This document shows, piece by piece, positions 41,879-51,725 of a stretch of 64,000 nucleotides of DNA. Both the position numbers and the translations under genes were made by a program. Under the pieces are notes generated by a model that worked only from the letters and a program-made list of their open reading frames with translations, had not been told where the DNA came from and did not search any database. Position 1 is the stretch's first letter. Each line of letters begins with the position of its first letter. Source of the DNA: Celeribacter indicus (lineage in GTDB: Bacteria; Pseudomonadota; Alphaproteobacteria; Rhodobacterales; Rhodobacteraceae); contig NZ_CP004396.1 in NCBI RefSeq assembly GCF_000819565.1, positions 1 to 64,000 of the forward strand, read 5' to 3'.

Positions 41879-42466
41879 ATGCCCCGCCGTCGCAGACTGT
41901 CAGAGATCGAACGATCGACCATCGCCCAGGAGCGCCGGAACGGCGTCTCCGCGGCGTCATTGGCCGCGCGCTACGATGTCAGCCTGAAGACGATCTACAA
42001 CGTGGTGAACCACCGGGATGAGCGTCAGACAGCGAACGGCAGCCGATCGCGGGTTGTGGGGATCCGGGTCTCGGACGACGACCTGCGCCGGTTCGACGCG
42101 GCGCTGTCGCGGCGCGGGATTACGCACCGCTCGGATGCCATGCGCCGACTGATGCTGGCGGCCGAAGGTGTCTTCCTGCCCGACGACGAGATGTGTGACG
42201 AGTTGCGCAACCTCGGCGCCGCGCTCAACCGGGTCGGCAACAATGTGAACCAGATCGCGCGGCGTCTGAACGAGGCCAAGGTGCGGGGCGAGAGACTGTC
42301 CTACCCGGCCTCAAGTCACCGTGACGTCCGCGCCCTTGCAGGTCTGGTCTTCGATCTGGCCGACCAGGTCCAGGAGATGTCGCGTGCGCGGCGCAGCGTG
42401 CTGGACCTTGAGATCAGCTCTGCCCTGGCGGGCCTCGCCGAGAGGAATGAGAATGGCGCGGAGTGA
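41879..42466 (+). CDS. mobC: MobC-like relaxosome protein with N-terminal DNA-binding domain
   Basis: 195 residues. N-terminal helix-turn-helix (GVSAASLAARYDVSLKTIYN), then a ribbon-helix-helix segment (VVGIRVSDDDLRRFD), and the MobC hallmark LRNLGAALNRVGNNVNQIAR near residue 110. It assists the relaxase in opening oriT. Start at 41879, 34 bases after the nested repeat; an in-frame upstream ATG at 41804 lies inside that repeat. Ends 14 bases inside the relaxase gene. Confidence 0.85.
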   Translation: MPRRRRLSEIERSTIAQERRNGVSAASLAARYDVSLKTIYNVVNHRDERQTANGSRSRVVGIRVSDDDLRRFDAALSRRGITHRSDAMRRLMLAAEGVFLPDDEMCDELRNLGAALNRVGNNVNQIARRLNEAKVRGERLSYPASSHRDVRALAGLVFDLADQVQEMSRARRSVLDLEISSALAGLAERNENGAE

Positions 42467-44801
42467 CCGGGTCCGTGGCATCGACCCGGCGCTATTTGAC
42501 CGCGGCTGGAGCCGGGTTTCGGGATCCTGGCAGGGGCTTTCCAAGGGCGCGCAGATGGTTCGGGCCGCGCGCGGCTATTCGCCAGCGATCTTCAAGGCTA
42601 TCTCGAAAGGGGGCTGCCACACCGGGGTGCAGTTACGGGCGCAGCTCACATATCTCACGACGAAGTCGACCCATATCCTCGACAGCCGCGGCACCCATGA
42701 CGGGAAGAAGCAGCTCTCGGAAGCTGAGATCAACCGCGTGGCGCGGCGGTTCGAGAACCAGTGGAACGAGCGCTACAGCCCCAAGCTTGGCCATACGTCG
42801 CATCTGCTGATGGCATTCCCGGTTGGGACCAGGGGTGAAGAGGTGCGCGATATCACCCAGGCGGTCTGCGAGAAGTTCTTTCAAGGTGAGGGGTCGCAAT
42901 TCGACTATATTGCTGCAATACACCAAGATCGCGCGCATCCACATGCGCATATCGTTCTGAACCGCCGCAGCAAGGATGGCGAAATGTTCTTTCTCGGGAA
43001 GGATCATCACTTCAACTACGACGCCTTTCGCGAGGCGATGGTCGAGGCGGCCCAAGTTCATGGGATCCGCCTTGAGGCGACGCGCCGTCTGGATCGCGGC
43101 GTCACGACCTATCGCGCCGAGATCGATGAAATCTACAAGGCTCGCGACGAAGGTCGTCCCCCAGTCGAGCGCCAGAGAACCGGTGCTGACCTGGCGGCCG
43201 CTCTGGAAACCGTCAGGCACAACGCGTTGATCTACCGCGGGCTCGCGGCGGAGGCGTCACGCTCGAATTTCGAAGACGTGGCCGAAGCGCTCGAGCGGGC
43301 CAGCACCATCCTTGCCAGTGGCGGTCAGATTCAATCTGACGGAGCCATCTACATGTCCCAAGACGAAGCAGCGTTCGACACGCTGATCACCGAGTTTTCT
43401 CAGAACATTCGCCAGATCGAGGCGGCGATCGACAGGGCGCCGGCGGCCGAGAGGCCGGTGATCGAGCGCAAGCTGACCGATGTTCTCGCCTCGGTCGCGC
43501 ATTTGAACCCGCTCGGGGATCGCTCCGCCGCCCTGGTCGATGCCCCGTCCCGGGACGGCATCTATGCAAGGCCGAACTTAAGTGAAGATCATCTCGCGCG
43601 TCTTGACGATGGCGAGGTGGCACCAAAACTGGCCGAGGCGTTGCAAGGCACAGGCATCGATGCCGAGGCTGTGGCCGCGCGCCTGCGGGAGGGGGCAGGC
43701 AATGCCGCATTGGAACGCCAGTGGCTGGCACAGGATCTTCAGGCGATTGCCAAAGCAAGCGACCTCGATCTGGAGAAATCTGCGGACCGGGAAGAAGCGC
43801 TCGACCGGCTGGAAGCCACGCATGTTCGGTTGGGCGATGTTCTGACCGATGTACGCGTCCTGCGTGCGCCAACCGACGTCGACGAGGTGGATGACGCTGA
43901 GGAAGTGCTCGGTGAGCGGTTGGCGGCACCAGGGGGTGATCTCGTGAAGGACGGGCCCGACATTTTTGCCCCATCGGAGCGGCAGGCGTTCAGGGCGCTG
44001 GTGGCGCAGTTCCGCCGGACGGATTTCGATCATCCGTTCTCCGACGACCCGTCTGTAAGGCGGGCCGGCGCCGTGGAGGTTGAAGAGGCCCGCGTCGCGT
44101 TCGGCGCCTATGCGCAGAGATCTCCGCAGCATGCCGAATTGGCCTCGATGGCTTGGGAACAGATGACTGACAGTCGAATGCCGCCGCAATATGCGGTATC
44201 GGAGCAGGACCGCACGCTGCATGCTGGCGACATGGACCTCGCCTTGCGGGATCCTTCGGATCATTTCGGTCCGATTACCGAAGAGCTCCGCACCCTCGCC
44301 CGCTATCGCACGGAGATGCCGGATGACGAGTTCGGGCAGGCCGTCCAGGACGAAATCAACCACCTTCGTTCGCTCGGCGCGTCGCGTGCCTATATCAGCG
44401 AGCGCAGTTTCGAGATCGAGGACCAGGCGCGACAAGACTACGCCGAGCGCCGGTATCTGGAAGAGACAGCGCCAACCGTCATGGCCTTTGTGCGAAACGC
44501 AGACGTCGAGGGCCCGCTCTCCGAGGCAGAGCGACATGACATCGTCCGGCAGGTCAACGAACGGCTAAGCCCCGACGCAATCGACGCGCTGCGGGCCGGA
44601 AACGCAGAAGTCCTCGATAAGTTCACTGAGGATCCGCTCCGCCAGCTGGAACTCGCTAGAACCTATCTCCAGAGCAGCGAGGTCACTGCGCATGGCCCGG
44701 CCATGGAGCGCGTTCTCGATGCATTGGCGGAAGAACAGATAGAGGCGCAGCGCGCACGCCACGCCGCGGCACATGGTGAGAAGGGGATCACCCATGGATA
44801 A
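42453..44801 (+). CDS. Conjugative relaxase (MobP/VirD2-like)
   Basis: 782 residues. N-terminal relaxase domain: candidate catalytic Tyr in AQLTYLTTKSTHI, and the histidine motif IHQDRAHPHAHIVLN near residue 157-171. The long C-terminal half is acidic and helical, with no named domain. It nicks oriT, stays bound to the 5' end and pilots the strand. Start at 42453 overlaps mobC; the coupling protein gene overlaps its end. Confidence 0.9.
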   Translation: MARSDRVRGIDPALFDRGWSRVSGSWQGLSKGAQMVRAARGYSPAIFKAISKGGCHTGVQLRAQLTYLTTKSTHILDSRGTHDGKKQLSEAEINRVARRFENQWNERYSPKLGHTSHLLMAFPVGTRGEEVRDITQAVCEKFFQGEGSQFDYIAAIHQDRAHPHAHIVLNRRSKDGEMFFLGKDHHFNYDAFREAMVEAAQVHGIRLEATRRLDRGVTTYRAEIDEIYKARDEGRPPVERQRTGADLAAALETVRHNALIYRGLAAEASRSNFEDVAEALERASTILASGGQIQSDGAIYMSQDEAAFDTLITEFSQNIRQIEAAIDRAPAAERPVIERKLTDVLASVAHLNPLGDRSAALVDAPSRDGIYARPNLSEDHLARLDDGEVAPKLAEALQGTGIDAEAVAARLREGAGNAALERQWLAQDLQAIAKASDLDLEKSADREEALDRLEATHVRLGDVLTDVRVLRAPTDVDEVDDAEEVLGERLAAPGGDLVKDGPDIFAPSERQAFRALVAQFRRTDFDHPFSDDPSVRRAGAVEVEEARVAFGAYAQRSPQHAELASMAWEQMTDSRMPPQYAVSEQDRTLHAGDMDLALRDPSDHFGPITEELRTLARYRTEMPDDEFGQAVQDEINHLRSLGASRAYISERSFEIEDQARQDYAERRYLEETAPTVMAFVRNADVEGPLSEAERHDIVRQVNERLSPDAIDALRAGNAEVLDKFTEDPLRQLELARTYLQSSEVTAHGPAMERVLDALAEEQIEAQRARHAAAHGEKGITHG

Positions 44802-46749
44802 AGGCAAGATTGCCCTAGGAGTGTTGAGCCTCGTGCTGGTCGGTCTCGCCATGGGCTATGTCGTGGCGACCGGCTTTGTCATGTTCCGCTATGGGCTTTC
44901 TCCCACGCGTTTCGACGTCACCCTGCTTGCCCGCGAATATCGGGGTCTGTCTCAGTCCGCACCAAAAGACTTCCTCTGGGTGAACCTCATACTTGGCGGC
45001 TTCGGTCTGGCATCGCTGATGCTGAGCGTCACGCTTCTGGGGGATGCATTGACCCGCTTCGGGACGACGCATTGGCAGACTCGCAGCGAGATGAAGAGGA
45101 ACGGTTTCTTTGCCAAGCCCGGCGGCGGCTTCCTTCTGGGCAAGCTCGGCTCCCCGAAATCCAAGCGCCCGTTCCTAGTCTCAAAAACCTTCCCCCACGC
45201 GCTGATCGTGGCGCCCACGGGCCGGGGCAAGGGCGTGGGGTTCGTGATCCCGAACCTGCTGACCTACAAGGGCTCCGCCGTGGTGCTCGACGTGAAAGGC
45301 GAGAACTTCCGCGAGACCTCGCGCTTCCGCGCCAGCATGGGGGACAAGGTTTTCCGCTTCGCGCCGACCGACTGGGACCGACCAACACATCGCTATAATC
45401 CGCTGGCGCGCATTGCTGCCATGACCAACCCCGACCGGCAGCAGATGGAGCTTAAACTCACCGCGAAGCTCTTCCTGCAGACCGACAACGAAAAGCTGAG
45501 CGGCCTTCTCGCAGGCGGTATCGACTTGTTCGTGGCGGCCGGTCTTCTGGCTTTCGAGCGCGGCGTGCCGACCATCGGCGAGATCTACCGCATCACCGCC
45601 TCGGGGGGCGACAAGCAGAAGGAATATCTGAAGCGTTCGCAGGAGGTGAAGAACACCTCGGCCAAACTGATCTTCGAGCGTATGGCCTCGACCAACAACG
45701 ACACCCTCACCTCCTACCTCTCGCTTCTCATGACATCGGGTCTCGACACCTGGGACAACCGCGCGATCGACGCGGCCACCGCGACCTCTGACTTTTCCTT
45801 CCGGGATATCCGCCGCCGCCCACATGCGATCTATCTTGCGGTCGAATCCGAGATGATCCGCCCGCTTGCCCCGCTGATCCGCCTCTTCTTCTCGGACCTG
45901 ATCGCCTCGCTGCAAGCACAGGAACCCGGCGATGACGAGCCCTGGCCGGTGATGATCATGCTCGACGAGTTTGACCGGCTCGGGAAAATGCCAATCGTCG
46001 CCGAAAGCATAAAGACGCTGCGCTCCTTCGGCGGCAACCTCGCCATCGTGACCCAGACGATCCCGGCGCTGGACGAGATCTATGGTGAAAACACCCGCAG
46101 GTCGCTGCAGGGCGGCGCCGGGGTAAAGCTCTACCTCACCCCATCCGAGCAGAAGACCATCGAGGAATTGAGCCAGGCTGTCGGCAAGACCACCAAGCGT
46201 GTGGTGACCCGCTCCCGTGCTGTTGGACGCAATCCATTCGAAGGGCGCAGCGTCTCGGAGAGGACAGAAGATACCCCGCTCCTGACCGAGGATGAGGCCC
46301 GACGCATGGACCTCGACGAGGTCATTCTCGTGATCGACGCGCAGATGCCCATCCGCGGGAGAAGGGTGAAGTATTTTGAGGATCCGGCATTGCAGATTCT
46401 GCACGCCGGTCAATCGGGAAGCTTCCCATATCCAGACGAGGACAAACTGAGGCGGGATCGGCAGATGTCCGAGACCCGCGAGACGGTGGCTAGGCTGAAG
46501 CAAGAACTGCAGGAGGTGCGGGCGGCTGCGGGACCGCGGGACGTCGGCCCGAATGCGCCCAACGTATCGAAAACCGACCCTGTCAGCGCAGCGAAGGCCC
46601 GCGGCCGCGCGGCTCGTGTCGCTGCAAGCGGCGGTGGCCAGGGCCAGCTGTCGCTTGATGTTGAGGGCCTAGGTATCACGAACACAGACCGGACAACGCT
46701 TGCTTCGGCAGTTCAGACAACGAGAGCTATCATCGCGGAGCACGGATGA
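44794..46749 (+). CDS. virD4: VirD4/TraG type IV coupling protein
   Basis: 651 residues. Two N-terminal membrane segments (about 5-27 and 55-80), Walker A in VAPTGRGKGVGFV, KGENF motif, and Walker B in VMIMLDEFDRLGKM, then a VTQTIPALDEIYG segment. Hexameric ATPase at the inner membrane that hands the relaxase-DNA complex to the VirB channel. The start at 44794 overlaps the relaxase stop by eight bases. Confidence 0.93.
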   Translation: MDKGKIALGVLSLVLVGLAMGYVVATGFVMFRYGLSPTRFDVTLLAREYRGLSQSAPKDFLWVNLILGGFGLASLMLSVTLLGDALTRFGTTHWQTRSEMKRNGFFAKPGGGFLLGKLGSPKSKRPFLVSKTFPHALIVAPTGRGKGVGFVIPNLLTYKGSAVVLDVKGENFRETSRFRASMGDKVFRFAPTDWDRPTHRYNPLARIAAMTNPDRQQMELKLTAKLFLQTDNEKLSGLLAGGIDLFVAAGLLAFERGVPTIGEIYRITASGGDKQKEYLKRSQEVKNTSAKLIFERMASTNNDTLTSYLSLLMTSGLDTWDNRAIDAATATSDFSFRDIRRRPHAIYLAVESEMIRPLAPLIRLFFSDLIASLQAQEPGDDEPWPVMIMLDEFDRLGKMPIVAESIKTLRSFGGNLAIVTQTIPALDEIYGENTRRSLQGGAGVKLYLTPSEQKTIEELSQAVGKTTKRVVTRSRAVGRNPFEGRSVSERTEDTPLLTEDEARRMDLDEVILVIDAQMPIRGRRVKYFEDPALQILHAGQSGSFPYPDEDKLRRDRQMSETRETVARLKQELQEVRAAAGPRDVGPNAPNVSKTDPVSAAKARGRAARVAASGGGQGQLSLDVEGLGITNTDRTTLASAVQTTRAIIAEHG

Positions 46750-46952
46750 GTTTCGCAGGAGTTGACGTTCATTCTCCTCGCGGCGAATGTAACTGAAGAG
46801 CCCTTTGCGGACGACAGCTGCACATGCGGTCTTGACCGCGTTCCGGCCATTGGTAGCAGAAGGCACGTATGGCCGTCATGCCAGACACGGGATGCGGTCT
46901 GGCGTGACGGGTTGCGCGCATCGTCGACAACTGCGATCGGGAAGGGGGCCGC

Positions 46953-47066
46953 ATGGGAAGTTCGAAGCGGTGGTTTAGAAGGGCGCTGTTGGTCCTGCAG
47001 GAATGGTGGGACGGCGCCTATTCCGGTGATGCGTCCCGGGCTCAATACATGAGGTCTAAGGCATGA
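46953..47066 (+). CDS. 37-residue ORF coupled to the metal transporter
   Basis: Starts MGSSKRWFRRALLVLQEWW and ends RAQYMRSKA. A GGGGG run sits before the ATG and its stop overlaps the start of the transporter as ATGA. Too basic and short for a domain; it may be a leader peptide for coupled translation. The 46750-46952 stretch shows no other gene. Confidence 0.45.
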   Translation: MGSSKRWFRRALLVLQEWWDGAYSGDASRAQYMRSKA

Positions 47067-47782
47067 GTTACTCCGCGATCCTATTGCTCGCCTTCGTCAT
47101 CGGCATGGGGCACGCGCTTGAGACCGATCACTTGACCGCCGTATCCAACATGCTGGCTCAGAAGGGCAGCCGCCGAGCGCTGATTGCCCGTGGGGCATTC
47201 TGGGGGCTGGGACATACACTCGCGTTATTCGGTTTCTGCGCTGCTGTAGTGCTGCTGGGCCTTACAATTTCGGGCCAAATGCAAGCAGGACTTGAATTTG
47301 CGGTTGGCGTGATGATCGTGGCGCTCGGCACGCAGACACTTTGGCGGTTGCACCGAGACCGCGTACACATCCACATGCACGAACATGACGGCTCCCAGCA
47401 CATGCACGCCCATTCGCACAAGGGAGAGACGCTGCCTCACGGCGAGGTGTGGCACAACCACAGCCACCACAGGACCAACGCCAAGGCCCTTGGTATCGGG
47501 CTGGTTCACGGCGCCGCAGGCTCAGGAGCGCTCTTGGTGCTAGCAATCAGCGCGACACAGAACATTAGCCAAGCTTTGGCGTATTTCGCCGTGTTTGGAC
47601 TGGGTTCGATGGCCGGAATGGCGGCGTTGTCCACGGTGGTCAGCTTTCCGTTGCTGCTAGCTCAGCGCGGGGCGAATTGGCTTCGAATTGGGACCTCTGG
47701 AGCAATCGGGATAGCAGCGCTATGGATCGGCGCAACCATCATCGTTGAGAACGGAACAGCGCTTAATATCTTCGGAGGCTGA
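47063..47782 (+). CDS. Nickel/cobalt-type (UreH/NiCoT-like) membrane transporter
   Basis: 239 residues, about six membrane segments. The N-terminal motif GMGHALETDHLTAVSNM matches the HxxxxDH metal-binding signature of NiCoT and UreH-like transporters. A long His-rich loop (HIHMHEHDGSQHMHAHSHKG) binds metal. It sits between the coupling protein and the VirB operon as cargo. Substrate not decidable from sequence. Confidence 0.8.
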   Translation: MSYSAILLLAFVIGMGHALETDHLTAVSNMLAQKGSRRALIARGAFWGLGHTLALFGFCAAVVLLGLTISGQMQAGLEFAVGVMIVALGTQTLWRLHRDRVHIHMHEHDGSQHMHAHSHKGETLPHGEVWHNHSHHRTNAKALGIGLVHGAAGSGALLVLAISATQNISQALAYFAVFGLGSMAGMAALSTVVSFPLLLAQRGANWLRIGTSGAIGIAALWIGATIIVENGTALNIFGG

Positions 47783-47902
47783 AAGCGTACTCGTCAACGC
47801 CTCACGGCCTGCACGCTTGATTCGGTCGAACAGCAGAAGGTGCGGAAAGTCCCGCATTGTGTGAGTTCATGCACAGTGCGGCGAAAGGCTGCTTTCTCCT
47901 TT

Positions 47903-48928
47903 CTACTCTCGCAAACGTTTTGCCCGTTCCGCCATTCTGACCACCTGCGCGCTTGTCGTTGCCGCGGCGCTCCGCACAGCGGCAGGCGTCTGCACCGCGC
48001 CTCGTCCGATTACTTCGCTTGTCGTGAGCGCACCGATCCGCGCCCGGCCCTTCACGCCGTCGGTATTGAAGATCCCCCGCATGATCCCGGTCGATCCAGC
48101 GACCACAGCGGGCGCTGCGGCTACCATCAGGTTCCCAGAGATCCCCCGCACAATCAGGGGCGTTGCAGCGACGAAGCCCTTGGCTAGGAACACCATGACG
48201 AAGAACGGCACGAGCGATCCGATGTTGGTTGCCGAGTTTGGATCACCGAGCTGCGCGAGAAGCGAATTCGCCATGCCGACGACGGTCGAAAACATTGCTG
48301 CGATGACGATGGGGTAGAAGGCATAGCTGACCGTCGTCGAGACCCACCTATGGAAGAAATCCTTGGTCGCGTCGAAGAGCGACAGAGCGATCATGATCGG
48401 AGCAAGGCCGAGCATGAGGGTCAGCATCATCTTGGCGAATATGAGGACGATGCCGGTCATGAAGCCAAGGAGGCTCAAAAGAATAAGCCCGATGCCGCCT
48501 AGGATCGCGCCCGTCATCCAGTTCAAATTGCTGCCGATGGCATTCAGGTACTGGCTGAATTTTTCGATCAGGATGTCGAATTCGCCGGCAAAGTGTGTGG
48601 CTCCGGCTCCTCCGCCGCCAACCGAAGACACTAGTGCGCCAGCGACGTAGTCCAAGCCTCCAATGACGGCGTTCGCTACTGCATTGAAGTTTGCCCAGTT
48701 GAAGGCGAAGAGCCCTATCAGCATCAGCTTGATCAGGTACCAGAAGAAGCTGGCCCCATCCATGCTGCGGAACTGGAATGCCATGTTGATGCAGACGCCG
48801 ATTAGCGAAAGCGTGACCATCAGCAGGACGATCGTGCCGGTATTGCTTGCCACGGCCCCGAACTGGGACTCAGCCGCATCGACAAGGAACGCGTCTGCCG
48901 TTCCGACCATCCAGCTGACGACGCCCAT
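47903..48928 (-). CDS. virB6: VirB6 inner-membrane channel protein
   Basis: 341 residues with several hydrophobic helices (TIVLLMVTLSLIGVCI, LIKLMLIGLFAF, ILGGIGLILLSLLGFMTG, LGLAPIMIALSLF, IVIAAMFSTVVG). VirB6/TrbL pattern with the central WMTGA and FHRWVSTTVSYAFYPIV regions. It lies at the end of the operon, after virB11, unlike the classical virB1-11 order. TAATG overlap with the previous gene. Confidence 0.87.
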   Translation of the reverse strand: MGVVSWMVGTADAFLVDAAESQFGAVASNTGTIVLLMVTLSLIGVCINMAFQFRSMDGASFFWYLIKLMLIGLFAFNWANFNAVANAVIGGLDYVAGALVSSVGGGGAGATHFAGEFDILIEKFSQYLNAIGSNLNWMTGAILGGIGLILLSLLGFMTGIVLIFAKMMLTLMLGLAPIMIALSLFDATKDFFHRWVSTTVSYAFYPIVIAAMFSTVVGMANSLLAQLGDPNSATNIGSLVPFFVMVFLAKGFVAATPLIVRGISGNLMVAAAPAVVAGSTGIMRGIFNTDGVKGRARIGALTTSEVIGRGAVQTPAAVRSAAATTSAQVVRMAERAKRLRE

Positions 48929-49347
48929 TACCAGTTGCCTTGAGCTTCGCAGATTGTACGCACGCTCGGCTCGAGTTGCTTCCTTACTTCAATCCAGTCG
49001 CGGCGAAACGCTGAATGCTCGGCTTGGCTAAGGCCTGCATACCTTTCATGATACTCGCCATCGGAGCTACCCCAAGCGGGAAAGCGGGTTTCACAGCCGC
49101 AGTCGCCAGATTCAGCGATCTCCTCCCAGGCCCGAATTTCGTACAATTCCATCAAAGCTGCTGCCTTGTAGGCTTCCCGCGGATTGATTTCGTCCATCCA
49201 GGTCGGGCGCGCCGGACGATCGTTGCAGATCCGGTATTGTTGAGGCGACATATCGACCGTGAGATCGTTTGAGATCGGAGGCGAAGTCTGTGCCACAAGT
49301 GGGCCCGCAAGGGCGGCAAGCATGACTGCGAGGATTGGTTTTCGCAT
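48928..49347 (-). CDS. Exported Cys-containing protein of the VirB operon
   Basis: 139 residues. Signal peptide MRKPILAVMLAALAGPLVAQ with cleavage after VAQ. Several Cys (YRICNDRP, DCGCETRF, RTICEAQ) suggest disulfides in the periplasm. No family recognised; it lies between virB11 and virB6 and probably belongs to the channel. Start at 49347 rather than 49377 for the signal peptide. Confidence 0.72.
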   Translation of the reverse strand: MRKPILAVMLAALAGPLVAQTSPPISNDLTVDMSPQQYRICNDRPARPTWMDEINPREAYKAAALMELYEIRAWEEIAESGDCGCETRFPAWGSSDGEYHERYAGLSQAEHSAFRRDWIEVRKQLEPSVRTICEAQGNW

Positions 49348-49363
49348 CTGGGGGGTTCCTTTT

Positions 49364-50398
49364 TTACTCAGCGGCAACGGAGGGGCTCTTGTTGCCTCTG
49401 CCGTCGACCGTGTCGAGGTTCAAATCAGTGGTTTGGCCCGGGAGAAAGAACTCGGTGATTCCGCGCGCGCCTTCATGGCGGCCTGCCTGAATGATCACGT
49501 CGATTGAGCCCTCGATATAATCGAGCATGTCGGCATAGGTCATCGGCACATCGGTTTTCAGGGCGGCGATGGCGAGGCGGCGAACAGCAAGTTGTGGGGT
49601 CTCGGCATGCAGCGTGGTCAGCGATCCACCGTGGCCGGTGTTGATTGCCTCGAGAAACGTCATCGCCTCGCGACCGCGGACTTCGCCTAGGACAATCCGG
49701 TCGGGTCGCATGCGAAGCGTTGAGGCCAAGAGCACATCGGCACTGCGGGCATCCGTGTCCCGGTCCGCGATCAACGTCACGGCATTGGGCTGCTCGGGGC
49801 GCAGCTCGGCCGCCTCCTCGATGGTGATGATCCGCTCTTCGGGCGGGATCAGCGAAAGGATCTTGCGCGCCGCCACCGTCTTGCCGGTAGATGTACCGCC
49901 CGAGACGATCATGTTGAGCTTGTTCTCGACGCAAAACCGCAGCGCAGCGTCGATGTCGCCGGACCTCACCACATCACGAAGCGCGGCGTTCCGTTCCCGG
50001 CGCAGACCCTCAAGGCTGCGTTCCTTGCCGAAAAGGAATCCGAGTTTGACCTTCTCAAGCGGCAGGGAGGAGAAGAACCTAAGAGAAATCGAGAAACCGC
50101 CCTCGACTGCCGGCGGCTGGATCACCTGCGCGCGGATCGGGCGATCACGATATAGGATCGAGACCGAGACGATAGGCTTCTTGGTGCTGAGCGTGGTCGA
50201 GGCGGCGGAGGCGATCTGGTTGCCGAGGTCCTTGATCTCGGTCTGGCTCAGCGGGCTGCCGAGACCTCGCATGAAGTGGTCGCCCTGGAATTCGCCCCAG
50301 ACTTGTCCGTCGGGATTGATACAGATCTCGATCGTGTCGTCGCGCAGGACCTCGGGGCCGAAACGGTCGAGCGACGCTTCCAGATAACTTGCAGCCAT
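49364..50398 (-). CDS. virB11: VirB11 secretion ATPase
   Basis: 344 residues. Walker A GGTSTGKT in MIVSGGTSTGKTVAAR, ITIEEAAELR, the Asp/Arg-rich box MRPDRIVLGEVRG and the His box GHGGSLTTLHAE. Hexameric traffic ATPase on the cytoplasmic side. Start at 50398, one base after the virB10 stop. Confidence 0.94.
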   Translation of the reverse strand: MAASYLEASLDRFGPEVLRDDTIEICINPDGQVWGEFQGDHFMRGLGSPLSQTEIKDLGNQIASAASTTLSTKKPIVSVSILYRDRPIRAQVIQPPAVEGGFSISLRFFSSLPLEKVKLGFLFGKERSLEGLRRERNAALRDVVRSGDIDAALRFCVENKLNMIVSGGTSTGKTVAARKILSLIPPEERIITIEEAAELRPEQPNAVTLIADRDTDARSADVLLASTLRMRPDRIVLGEVRGREAMTFLEAINTGHGGSLTTLHAETPQLAVRRLAIAALKTDVPMTYADMLDYIEGSIDVIIQAGRHEGARGITEFFLPGQTTDLNLDTVDGRGNKSPSVAAE

Positions 50399-50399
50399 G

Positions 50400-51725
50400 T
50401 CAGAAAATCTCGAGGTCACGATCAACCATGACCGTGATCCGTGTACCCTGGTCGACATGTATCACTGGCCGGATCGCCAGATAGTCCTGCATCACGCTTT
50501 GCGTGCTATCGCGCAGGTCGGTGCCGACATCACTCGCAACATCGGCCGCCGCCTCGCTGTCGATTTGACCCGCTGCAGCCGCAGGCAGAGCGCCGATCAA
50601 GGAGATCAGCGCGGCGGAGCCGAAGCGTTGCGCGAAACGGGTGTCGACAAACCCGGTGGTGCCAGTACGGCCGAGTTCGTCTCCACCGAAGGCGCTGATC
50701 TGCACAGTCTGATTGTCGGGCAAGATGATCCGGTCCCATGCCACCATGACGCGCGATTGGGCGAGTGCGACATCGGAGCGGTAGCGCCCGATCAGCCGCG
50801 CGCCGCGCGGGATCAGGATACGGGTTCCATCGAACGAATGGACGTCTTCCGAGACGATGGCGCGGATCGCGCCGGGCAGTGTGCTGTCGAGAGCCGTCTC
50901 TGTGACAGCCTGAATCATGGTGCCCTGAACAACCGTGTTCGATGGGTTCGCGATCACTTCGGCACGTGTCACCTGCGCAGGTTGTGCGCCCGAACGAACA
51001 AAGGCTTCATCTGCATTCAAACGTGCGGCTTCCAGCGTGTTCTCCCTATCCGCACCCGCGCCCATCCCGGAGAATGCGATCATAGGAGACGCGATACGCT
51101 CTGCGCGGGCCTCAGCTTCAGCAGCGCGCCGCCTTTCGAGTTCGGCCAGCCGCAATTCTTCTTCACTTGGTCCCAATGAGGTCGGCTCTGGTGGTGCAAG
51201 CCGTGCAAGTTCCAAGTCCATGCGGAGCTGATCCAATTCGCGGTCCCGCTCGGTCAGCTGCCGCTCGAGGGCACGCTGAGCCTCGGCGGATGCTTCCTGT
51301 AAGGTGGCAATTTGCGCCGTCAGGTCCGCAATAGCCTGCTCCGCCCCGCTATCCGCGGCCTCGGCCGGTCTTGCGCGCAGGTCCTCGAGTTCCGCTCTCA
51401 ATGTCGCAAGACTTTCCATCAGCGCGAGTTCAGACTCGCTCGGACCTGTGTCCGCAGGCGGGGCTTGGCTGGGCTCCGGGGTAGAAATCGGCGCCAGATC
51501 TCCGAATCCGGGGCCGCTGCTCTGGAACTCCTCCGGCGCGGCGGTCGCCATTGGTGCTTCTGCCGACGGCTGTAGGGCAGCCCACGCCAGACCACCTGCT
51601 GCGGCGATGCCGACGACTCCAAGGATCGCGGCAAGCGGTGCAGGCCGCTTGTTTGCCTTCGCTTTGCCTGTCGAACCTTCGAGAGCCGCGAGGCGCGCGG
51701 CGAGGTCTTCCGTACCTTCGGTCAT
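50400..51725 (-). CDS. virB10: VirB10 core-complex protein
   Basis: 441 residues. Short cytoplasmic part, membrane segment APLAAILGVVGIAAAGGLAW (about 30-49), a Pro/Glu-rich coiled linker, then the VirB10 beta-barrel domain (QAVTETALDSTLPGAIRAIV, RILIPRGARLIGRY, and GRTGTTGFVDTRFAQRFG). It spans both membranes. ATGA overlap with virB9. Confidence 0.94.
   Translation of the reverse strand: MTEGTEDLAARLAALEGSTGKAKANKRPAPLAAILGVVGIAAAGGLAWAALQPSAEAPMATAAPEEFQSSGPGFGDLAPISTPEPSQAPPADTGPSESELALMESLATLRAELEDLRARPAEAADSGAEQAIADLTAQIATLQEASAEAQRALERQLTERDRELDQLRMDLELARLAPPEPTSLGPSEEELRLAELERRRAAEAEARAERIASPMIAFSGMGAGADRENTLEAARLNADEAFVRSGAQPAQVTRAEVIANPSNTVVQGTMIQAVTETALDSTLPGAIRAIVSEDVHSFDGTRILIPRGARLIGRYRSDVALAQSRVMVAWDRIILPDNQTVQISAFGGDELGRTGTTGFVDTRFAQRFGSAALISLIGALPAAAAGQIDSEAAADVASDVGTDLRDSTQSVMQDYLAIRPVIHVDQGTRITVMVDRDLEIF

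Noticed and set aside
45181..46503. 440-residue open frame on the minus strand
   Set aside because: Exact shadow of the coupling protein gene.
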